A stretch of 64,000 nt of DNA from assembly GCA_008330645.1 (NCBI GenBank), contig VLTN01000038.1, forward strand, positions 186,001 through 250,000, given 5' to 3'. The notes beneath the pieces are model-generated. The model did not search any database and was not told the origin of the DNA. It saw only the letters and a program-made list of their open reading frames with translations. The translations under genes and the position numbers were made by a program. Positions 42,361-51,000 of this stretch are shown here, piece after piece. Each line of letters opens with the position of its first letter. Position 1 is the first letter of the stretch. This DNA is from Cafeteria roenbergensis. Lineage: Eukaryota > Sar > Bigyra > Bicosoecida > Cafeteriaceae.

Positions 42361-43122
42361 TTGTTTGCGAGCTGCAATATTGCTCGGCAACTGTTTGCAC
42401 GCGCCATGCAAAGGCTCCGGCTGGTCGAACTCGCCCGCCACCTTGCCGGCTGGCCGCTCGTGCGCCCAGCGACCCCCTGCGCCATGGCCTCGTCTTCTGC
42501 GGAAGCTGCCGCTACGCAATCCTTCTACAGCGAGGAGACAGCCGAGTTCTACGCCAAAACGATGGTGGACGAGATGACAAAGCTGCGACCCAGGCTGGAG
42601 CGCTTCGCAGCAGGGCTGCCCGAGGGCACCATTCTGGACACCAGCTGCGGAACCGGCGACATGCTTGCCTTTTTCGCTTCGCTAGGCCGGCCAGCGCTCC
42701 ACGGCGTCGACCTATCGGCTGCGATGCTGGCCAAAGCAAGAGCCCGGTGCCCAACGGCAGAGTTCACCCAAGGCGACATGACGGTGCTGGAAGGCTGGGA
42801 GGCAGGATCGTGCGCCGGCGTGATCAGTTCCTTTGCCGTGCACCACCTCAAGGCGGACCAAGCTGCCGAGGCGGTTCGCCGCTGGGCCAGCCTGCTGGCT
42901 CCGGGAGGGAAGCTGTTCCTGGCAGGCTGGGAGGGCAGCGGTGACATGGACTGCGGCGAGGACGCGCCGAAGGACCTGGTGGCGCGCAAGTACTCGCGGG
43001 CGACACTCGAAAGCTGGCTTACGGACGCTGGGCTGGCGGTCAGCGACGTCGAGCTGGAGAAGGATGAAATGGGCGACTCGGTGTACTTCCAGGCAACGAA
43101 GCCGGCGGCAGCAACGGCCTAG
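42361..43122 (+). CDS. Class I SAM-dependent methyltransferase
   Basis: An intronless frame of 253 residues. Motif I is ILDTSCGTGDML (residues 91-102), the acidic end of strand 2 is GVDLSAAMLAKAR (about 114), and motif III/IV is FTQGDM...VISSFAVHHL. The post-motif sequence LLAPGGKLFLAGWEGSGD is typical of the Methyltransf_11/25 group of small-molecule methyltransferases. The C-terminal SWLTDAGLAVSDVELEKDE completes the Rossmann fold. The first 40 residues (MFASCNIARQLFARAMQRLR) are basic and amphipathic, consistent with a mitochondrial targeting peptide. Alternatively translation starts at MASSSAEAAA (42484). The substrate cannot be read from sequence. Confidence 0.88.
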   Translation: MFASCNIARQLFARAMQRLRLVELARHLAGWPLVRPATPCAMASSSAEAAATQSFYSEETAEFYAKTMVDEMTKLRPRLERFAAGLPEGTILDTSCGTGDMLAFFASLGRPALHGVDLSAAMLAKARARCPTAEFTQGDMTVLEGWEAGSCAGVISSFAVHHLKADQAAEAVRRWASLLAPGGKLFLAGWEGSGDMDCGEDAPKDLVARKYSRATLESWLTDAGLAVSDVELEKDEMGDSVYFQATKPAAATA

Positions 43123-44122
43123 ATGCACGTCGCAAAAATGCCGCAAGGAGCACCGGATGGGCGCGAAGCGGCGTGAGAATTCTCGCGCAGGCACGGCTCG
43201 CTAAACGTCAGGAATGTGTTTCACCTCCGGGACGGGCGCTCGCCGACACCCCACAATGCGTAGACCGGGGTCAAGTCGTTCGGCGCAGCCAAAGAGTTGT
43301 CTCCGTCTGGCTGCCGCTGAGCCCCATGCCGAGAGCCTTGCGCTCGTGTTGCGGAAGCCCTGCCTTCTCCCCCAGCAATCCGCAATGTATGCAAACGCTC
43401 ACATATTCTCACAAGCCCTGCCCGCGCTGCTGCTGCCCGACCCACCACCACGCCAAACGCACGGTGAGCATGGTGGGCACTGCCGGCGACTCGCAAGGCG
43501 TTGCTCCCTGCTGTTTCAGCCCGTGTCCGGGCGGCGCCGTCCTCAGTGCAAGGCTGTGGCCGCTGTTGGGTTGCTGCCAGCGACTTGCCTCAGCAGCGGG
43601 CGTCGTGCCCATGCCGCTGCTATGGAGGCATGGCATCGTCAGCACGCACTGGTGCATTGCCTTCCATTAGAACCTGGCTGCACCACGTTGGGGAGTGGAG
43701 CAAACTCTCCCGATTGGGGCCGAGCGCCAGCCGCACCCGCCGCTGGCCGCCAAACAAGAACGAGGCCTTCCACTTGCCCCCTTGCCCCGCCCGCCGCAGT
43801 TTCGGACGTGGCAAGCACCGGTTGCTCAACCACCCCCGCAGCTTTCGCTGTCGCACCTCGCTGTCGCTTCTCACGCGACACCCGCGCCAGACCCCGGAAG
43901 GCGCGCCATCTGCGGTCGGACAGCCACAGCAAGCGCCGGAGCCTCTGCACTCCAGCCCTCATCCTCCTCGAAGCCCTCAAGAGCCCCACCAGCCACCGGC
44001 GCTAGCAGGCGTGGCAACTGCCGGCGCAGGGTGGGCAGCTGGCAGGGCTGCGAGCCGCGTCGTAGCCGAGCCCGGCCCTTGAGCGCCTGTCGCCAGCGTC
44101 AGGTCTACGCCAACCTCGCGCC
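43123..44122. other. Intergenic, no gene seen
   Basis: This is a 1-kb spacer between two plus-strand genes. The ORFs present are arginine/proline/leucine shadows without domain or splice support. It should contain the promoter of the coiled-coil gene. Confidence 0.5.
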
Positions 44123-46786
44123 GTGGCGTCGCAGCCGTCGATGGCAACGACAGCCGGGCCCAACGCCGGCGCGACCCCCGCTGCCCGCCAGACGCCAGCT
44201 GCTCCCAATGCAGGGCTGCCACCCGCTGCAGGGTCGCTGCCCGCTGCACAAGCCGACCCGAGCAGACCCACCGACGTCACGAAGGCCGCGATCGACGAAG
44301 CGCTAGCGGACCCCCTCGGAATGAGACGTGCAGAGCTGCCAGCAGAAATGCAGACGGAGGACTTCGAAGATACCGCGTGCCGATACTGCGGCGTGAGCTA
44401 CGTTGTCATGTCAGAGTTGAGGGAAATGCAAGACAGAGTCATTCGGGCCGAGGCCGTGGTCGAAGGCTGGCGGGACAGAATCAGCAGGACCGTCGCTGCC
44501 GAGGCGGCCAAGGAGCAGGCCGAGGCATCCGCGGAACGTCACAGGCACCAAGCGAGCGCGTTGCGGCGAAGACTGGCGTCTCTTCGCACGGCAGCAGCGG
44601 CGGTCAAGCGGTCGTCTGAGTCAGCTGCCCGGTCCATCCGGGCGACATCAGCGGAAGTCAAGTGTGCCCTGCAGGCCACGGGGTTTGTGAGGACGCAGGC
44701 TGCCGCCCGTGTCCCGCTCGTCTCGGCAAGCTCCGCCGCGGGGAAGCCAAGCCACGCAGCTGCCACGGTCACCGCGCCCGCCACTGCCTGTGACTCTCCC
44801 GACAGCCCACTGCTGGGGCCGTTCGCGATGCAATGGTCGGAAGCCGCGTCTGCGGCCGTGGCGGCGGCAACAGCCGCGGCAGCGGCCAGCAGACGCCGTG
44901 CAATAGCTGAGCTTCAAGGGAAGCTGGACGCTGCGGCACTCGCCGCAGAGGAGGCGAAGGAAGGGTCAGCCGACCGCCTAGCTGCAGCGGAAAGCGGCAG
45001 GCGGGCTGCAGAGGCTGAATGCGCGAAACTCCGCGCCGAGTTGCACACGCTGCGAGCCGAGGCAGCGTCGGCGTCTGACGCAGCCAAGGCGGCTGCTCGC
45101 CGCGCGGAAGCCAGTCTGGCCGAGGCCGGGAGACACAAGGCTGCAGCCGAGGCTGAGGCTGTCAGCATGGCGCGACTTTGCTCGGAGCACGAAGAGGCGA
45201 AGGCGAGGTTGCAACAGACTGCAGTTGACCTCGCCGAGCAACTCCGCGTCGCCAAGGCAAGCGACGCCGAAGGCCTGCGGCTGCTTCGCAGGCAGCTGCA
45301 CGAGAGCGAAGCACGCGTGAGAGACGTGACCGCGTCATCTTCCGAGGCACAGGCGGAGCTGCAACGGCGAGCCCGAGAGGCAGAGCGCAAGGTCGCCGCC
45401 CTTGAACGAGTCGCGGCCGACGCGCAAGCATCGGCGAAGCAGCTGGCCGAGGAGCTGCGCCGCGCCGAGCGCCGTCGTGTCGCAGAGGTGAGCGCTGCAG
45501 CTGATGGCGCAGCTGAGGCGGTCTCGCAGGCCAACCAGGCAGCTGAGAGGCACGAGGCGGCACGGCGCAAGGCTGAGGCCGACCTGAAGGCTCTGGCCGA
45601 CCGGTCTGCGACTCAGGCGGGCAGGGCAGCGGACCTCCTCAAGGCAGCAGAAGCGGCGAAACAGCTGGCCGAGGCAAAGGCGGAGTCTGCCAGCCAGCGG
45701 CTTCAAGAGCAGCTGGCCAAGGCATCCGCAACCGGCAACGAAGCCGCGGCCGAGCTGAGCAGAGTCAAGGCGCTCCTGGCGACAGCGCGGCAGACAGCTG
45801 TCGCGGCCGATGCAGCGAGGGAGGCGGAGGCCGCCACCGTCGCCTCCCTGCAGCGTCGCGTGACACAGCTGTCGTCAGAGCTATCGGCAGAGTCTGAAAG
45901 AGTGCGAGCGCGGGATGCGGCTGCTGCGGCTGCGGCTGCGAGGGCGGAGGAGGCGGAAAAGCAGGCGGCTGATGCGACGGCAAAGCTCGACGCTCAGGTG
46001 AAGGCAGCGAGCAGTGGCACCGAGCCCGCGCATGCCAAGGCTGCATCACGCGAGCTGACGACGCTACTGCTTTCGATGCCAAGCGTGGTTGCTTCAATGG
46101 CAGGCGCCGTCGCTGCGACTGCTGTCCCGGACGCGAGCGGGCACGTCGCCGCCAGCTCGGACGACATCCACGCGGATCTGTTGCGGAGCTGCGGGCTGAG
46201 CCATGCTGGCAGCGCCAAGAGCGATGATCGCCGCGACGGCGTCGGGATGTGGCCAGGTGCCGTTGCCACCAGTGAGGGTGCCACGGTCGGAGGCTCCGCA
46301 ACTGCCAAGGGGCTGGATGCGACTCGGCTAGCACAGCTGTTGACGGCTGCATCCGGCAAAGTGGAGCGCGGTGCGGAGCTGCTGCGAAGTGAGGTGTTGT
46401 CCTTGCGACACACTGTCGAGCGAGAGTGCGCTGAGCGTCTCGACCTCATGGAGCAGCTGGAGTCACTGCGGGGATCATCATCGCGGCGCCAAGGGTCTCC
46501 GCGCCCAGAGCAGAGTCATGCGCCCGAGCGTGGCCGCCCTGCTCCCGAGACGTGGACTGGATCATGTGGCGGCTCGGCCGGTGCACGCCCAGCGAGTCCG
46601 CAGTCTGGGCGCCCCACAGCTGCGACAGCTGCTGGCGCGAGGGGCAGCCGGCGGTCGGGCCTGTCGTCTGCGGGGAGCCAAGCGCTGCAGGCCCCCCTGG
46701 CGGCAGCACCGCCGGCCGGAGGGCGGTCAGACACGTCGTGGACGTCAGCTCGAGGCAGAGCCGGCGCAAGGAGGGGCCGGCGATAG
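44123..46786 (+). CDS. Long coiled-coil protein resembling LEKR1, copy 1
   Basis: A single exon of 887 residues begins MASQPSMATTAGPNAGATPA. After an Ala/Pro leader, residues 72-100 read ELPAEMQTEDFEDTACRYCG followed by VSYVVMSELREM. The CxxCGVSY motif and its spacing recall, from memory, the N-terminus of animal LEKR1 (leucine-, glutamate- and lysine-rich protein 1). From about residue 95 to 620 the sequence is a near-continuous heptad coiled coil rich in Ala, Glu, Arg and Lys. A Ser/Gly/Ala-rich region and a second short coil (KVERGAELLRSEVLSLRHTV, then EQLESL) follow. The C-terminus is Ser/Gly/Arg-rich and ends RGRAGARRGRR. It is probably structural or cytoskeletal. It lies upstream of the ankyrin gene in the same orientation, and both are in the duplicated block. 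Confidence 0.75.
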   Translation: MASQPSMATTAGPNAGATPAARQTPAAPNAGLPPAAGSLPAAQADPSRPTDVTKAAIDEALADPLGMRRAELPAEMQTEDFEDTACRYCGVSYVVMSELREMQDRVIRAEAVVEGWRDRISRTVAAEAAKEQAEASAERHRHQASALRRRLASLRTAAAAVKRSSESAARSIRATSAEVKCALQATGFVRTQAAARVPLVSASSAAGKPSHAAATVTAPATACDSPDSPLLGPFAMQWSEAASAAVAAATAAAAASRRRAIAELQGKLDAAALAAEEAKEGSADRLAAAESGRRAAEAECAKLRAELHTLRAEAASASDAAKAAARRAEASLAEAGRHKAAAEAEAVSMARLCSEHEEAKARLQQTAVDLAEQLRVAKASDAEGLRLLRRQLHESEARVRDVTASSSEAQAELQRRAREAERKVAALERVAADAQASAKQLAEELRRAERRRVAEVSAAADGAAEAVSQANQAAERHEAARRKAEADLKALADRSATQAGRAADLLKAAEAAKQLAEAKAESASQRLQEQLAKASATGNEAAAELSRVKALLATARQTAVAADAAREAEAATVASLQRRVTQLSSELSAESERVRARDAAAAAAAARAEEAEKQAADATAKLDAQVKAASSGTEPAHAKAASRELTTLLLSMPSVVASMAGAVAATAVPDASGHVAASSDDIHADLLRSCGLSHAGSAKSDDRRDGVGMWPGAVATSEGATVGGSATAKGLDATRLAQLLTAASGKVERGAELLRSEVLSLRHTVERECAERLDLMEQLESLRGSSSRRQGSPRPEQSHAPERGRPAPETWTGSCGGSAGARPASPQSGRPTAATAAGARGSRRSGLSSAGSQALQAPLAAAPPAGGRSDTSWTSARGRAGARRGRR

Positions 46787-48086
46787 TTCCAGGGCATGGG
46801 GGCGCGTGTGCCCATGCGTGGTCCGGCTGCGATTGCGTGGCCGGGCAGGGACTGCGCGCCGCTTGGGCAGGTGCGTGGGCCGTTTGACTGTGCTTGCGAT
46901 GACAATCCTGCGCTGCTGCTGTTCCCCCAAGTTGAGCGGCCGCAGCCCTCAGACGCGGCAACAACAACCCCGAGCCTGCTCTGCCCCACGGCAAGCGCGG
47001 GACATCCCACCCGCTCGCAGGCTCGCCCTCTGGGCGGGCACACCGGTTCCAGCCCGCGTGGGGCCCACCGGCCGCGTCCCATAGCTGTCGCACGCGCCCC
47101 GAGTGGTGGATGTGCATGCTCGATTCGATCGACTGACCCTCCCTCCCGTCCCTCGGGCGACCCTGGCGGTCCCCGCCACGCCGAAGTGTAGCCGCTTGGC
47201 CATCACCGGTCCCGCACTCGCGCGCGGTCGCCCGACGCCCTTGATGGTCAGCATTCGCTTTGTGGGGCGCCTCATCGATCGGAGTATTTGCCAACCGGAG
47301 CAATATCGCGCCTGCAGCCAGCCTCAGACCGCGGCGCACGCCAGAAGCTCAAGCGCGACTCGTTTGTCCAACGATCATGGCAAACCTCACCCCAGACGCG
47401 CTCGCAGACGCCATTGCGGCCGGCCAGTTCGACCAGGTGCTAGCAGCCGTCGACGGCGGGCTCGGCAAGGACAGCTGCCTGGTGCGTCTGCCGATGGGCT
47501 GCTGAGGGGCAGGCTCTTGGGGTACCCCGCAGGCGGACTGGCCAGGGGTCTGAAATTGGCGGCTGCATGCTGGCGCTTGCGGCCCGGGTGCGCGGGGGCA
47601 CGCCCGGCGCGAACGGGCGGCTGCGCTGACCGGGAGCAGCTCGACTCTTGCTCGTTGTTGTGCTGCGCTGTCTTTTGCTTGCAGTGCGGGCGCCCGCTGA
47701 TCCTCGAGGCAGCAGCTGCCGGAGGGAAGGCCCTTGTGGAAGGACTGCTGGACCGTGGCGCGGACGTGGCGACGAAGACGCCGGTGAGCGGCAGCAAGCG
47801 GAAGCTTGGCAACGGCTGCGCCGAAGCACACGCTGGGCACCTGCAAGTTCCCCTGACCTTGGGCGTTGGGGAGGGACTCGCCAAGCCCGATGCATCCAGC
47901 TTGTGCAGGGGTTGGACGGTGCCGGGGCGGCCATAGTGGCGACCGTGGTTGATGTGCATGTTTCGGTGCTGTCTGATGTGACTGCAGGACGGCTGGACGG
48001 CGGTCATGCTGGCTGCTCAGAATGGCCACGAGTCGACTGTGGAGCTGCTTCTCGACCGCGGTGCCGACATGGAGGCACGCAACGCG
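44163..48086 (+). repeat. Segmental duplication, copy 1 (coiled-coil gene plus ankyrin gene 5' part)
   Basis: This stretch matches 59594-63515 at a constant offset of 15431 bp from 44163 to the ankyrin start codon (47377 versus 62808). The offset then changes by two bases in ankyrin intron 1. Differences are scattered substitutions of a few percent by eye. Left of 44163 the two loci share nothing. Right of ankyrin exon 3 the introns belong to the same repeat family but are not each other's closest match. Confidence 0.9.
46787..47376. promoter_or_regulatory. Spacer upstream of ankyrin gene 1
   Basis: The 590 bp run from the coiled-coil stop codon to the ankyrin start and contain the presumed ankyrin promoter. 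The segment about 47015-47230 includes the core shared (inverted) with 40740-40950. The corresponding copy is 62218-62807. Confidence 0.5.
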
Positions 48087-51000
48087 GTGAGCGGTGGTAT
48101 CAATCCGCCTCAGCCGCCATGAAGCGTGTCCCGCTGATCGCCACGGGCGGGCTGTGACCGTGCCCGGTGATGGTCTGAGGCGGGCAGTGAGCTGCAGGGA
48201 GCCCTACGTGGGCCCAAAGGCTGGCCCGCGCTGTCCAATGCGGCGTGGGTGCGCCGCGTGTGGGGTGGCGTTCGACGAGGGGAGGCAGCATGGCGTGTCG
48301 TCGGCCTGGTGGTGGGGCGCTCCGGCGCAGCTGCTGGCCGCAGGTGTCGGGCCCGGCGCCGGGCTTGGCGGCGCAGTGTTTGGATCGGGCTGGAGTGTGT
48401 CGATGGCTCACTGGCGGGTGCGGGGGCAGCAGCCGTGGGTGGCTGCGATGTTCAGGGTGGGCAGCTGGGGACGAGGAGGCACGGTTGGAAGCCGTGGCGG
48501 CATACAGCGTTGAAGTGGACGGGGAGGGTGTATTTTGGTGTGTGGGTGCTCGGCATCGTGCTGGACGGCCGGCGTGTGTCTGCGTCGCAGCGCGGTCTTT
48601 GGGGCGAGGGCATGATGTGTTGGGGGGGGCACGATGGCGACGTTGCGCATTTGCGTGCCTGGTTGTTTGTCCGTTGTGACTGCAGCTCGGCTGGACTGCG
48701 ATCATTGCAGCTGCAAGCAACGGCCACGAGTCGACTGTGGGGCTGCTACTGGACCGCGGTGCCGACGTGAAACCGCAGACCACGGTGAGCGCATGCTCTG
48801 ATCCGCCGCAACCGCCTTGCAGCGTGTTCCGAGACCACCACGGGCGTGCTTTGCATATGCGCCGCTGGACGGAGGCGAGCACTGAACTGCAGGCTATCTT
48901 GCTAGGCCTGTCGGTTTGCGCGCGCGCTGTCCGATGCGTCATGGGTGCACTGCATATGGGTGGCTGTTGCGAAATCGAGGCAACGCTGCGTGGCGTCGCT
49001 CTCGTAGTGGGGCGATCAGGCGAGATGGCGGGCGCAGGTGGCGGGCCGACGCGTGGGGCGTGGTGGCGCAGTGTGTGGCTGGGGCTGGAGTGTGTCGATG
49101 GCTCGTTGGCGGGGGCGGGGGTGGCAGCTGTGGGTGGCTGCGGGGACTGGGGTGGGCAGCTGGGTACAGGGCGGCTAAGGCAACATGCTTGGCAGCGGTG
49201 CCGGCGTTGGCGCGGGCAGGGTGGGTGGCTTCTTGTGTGTGTGTGTTGGGCATCGTTCTCGACGGCTGGCGTGTGTCTTTGTCGCGGGGCGGTGTGGGGC
49301 AAGGGCATGATGTGTTGGGGGCGGTCGAAGTGGCGACTGTGGTTGGTGTGCATGTTTCATTGCTCTCTGCTGTGACTACAGGACGGCTGGACGGCGGTCA
49401 TGTGGGCTGCTCAGGACGGCCACGATTCGACTGTGGAGCTGCTGCTGGACAGTGGCGCCGACGTGGAGGCACGGGAAGCAGTGAGCACATGACTTGATCT
49501 GCCGCGGCCACGGTAGTGCGCCTTCGGGGGTGCCCTCCGAGCGAGCTGTGTCCGTGCCCGCCGCTGGTCGGTGGCGGGCAGTGAGTCGCAGGCAGCACTG
49601 TCTGGGGCCTGTCGGCTTCCACACGCTTTTCTGTGCGTCATGGGTGCACTGCATATGGGTGGCTGTTGCGGAAGCGAGGCAGCGCTGCGTGACGTCGGTC
49701 TGGTGGCGGGGCGATCAGGCACTGCATCGGACGCAAGTGGCGGGCCGACGCGTGGGGCGTGGTGGCGCAGTGTGTGGCTGGGGCTGGAGTGTGTCGATGG
49801 CTCGTTGGCGGGGGCGGGGGTGGCAGCTGAGGACGAGGAGGCACGGTTGGAAGCCGCGGCGGCGTCCGGCATTGGCGCGGGCAGGGTGGGTGGTTTCTTG
49901 TGCGTGTGCTGGGCATCGTTCTCGACGGCCGGCGTGTGTCTTTGTCGCGGGGCGGTGTGGGGCAAGGGCATGATGTGTTGGGGGCGGTCGAGGTGGCGAC
50001 TGTGGTTGGTGTGCATGTTTCGTTGCTCTCTGCTGTGACTGCAGGACGGCTGGACGGCGATAATGTTGGCTGCACAGGACGGCCACGATTCGACTGTGGA
50101 GCTGCTGCTGGACCGCGGCGCCGACGTGGAGGCACGCAACGCGGTGAGCGGTTGCTGCGTATCCCGTGACTTCCATGGCTGGACTGTCACCGTGCCCGAC
50201 GTTGATCTGAGGCGGGCAGAGATCGGCTGGCAGTCTTTGCTGGGGCCTGTCGGTTTGCGCGCGCGCTCTCCGATGCGTCATGGGTGCACTGCATATGGGT
50301 GGCTGTTGCGGAAGCGAGGCAGCGCTGCGTGGCGTCGCTCTCGTAGTGGGGCGATCAGGCACTGCATCGGACGCAGGTGGCGGGCCGTCTCCTGGCGTGG
50401 TGGCATAGCGTGTGGCTGGGGCTGGAGTGTGTCGATGGCTCGCTGGTGGGGGCGGGGGCAGCAGCCGTGGGTTGCTGCGAGGTTCAGGGTGGACAGCTGG
50501 GGACGAGGAGGCACGGTTGGAAGCCGCGGCGGCGTCCGGCATTGGCGCGGGCAGGGTGGGTGGCTTCTTGTGTGTGTGTGTGTTGGGCATCGTTCTCGAC
50601 GGCCGGCGTGTGTCTGTGTCGCGGGGCGGTGTGGGGCGAGGGCATGATGTGCAAGGGGGGGGGCATGGTGGCGACTGTGGCTGGTGTGCATGTTTAGTTG
50701 CTCTCTGCTGTGACTACAGGACGGCTGGACGGCGATCATGTTGGCTGCACTGGACGGCCACGATTCGACTGTGGAGCTGCTGCTGGACCGCGGCGCCGAC
50801 GTGGAAGCGCCTGATGATGTGAGAACGTGTCCTGATCCGCCACAGGCTCAGTGGAGCGTGTCCTGGCGGCAATTACTGGCAGGTTGTGATCGTGCCCAGT
50901 ATTGCACGCATGCAGGCAATGAGCCACAGGCAGACTCTGCAGGGACCCGGCGGGCTGTGCGCACTTTCCGATTTGGCGTGGCTGGGTCGGAAGTGGTGTG

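Noticed and set aside
43173-44082. Possible gene upstream of the coiled-coil gene
   Set aside because: ORFs overlap in all frames without domain, signal or splice logic; treated as spacer.
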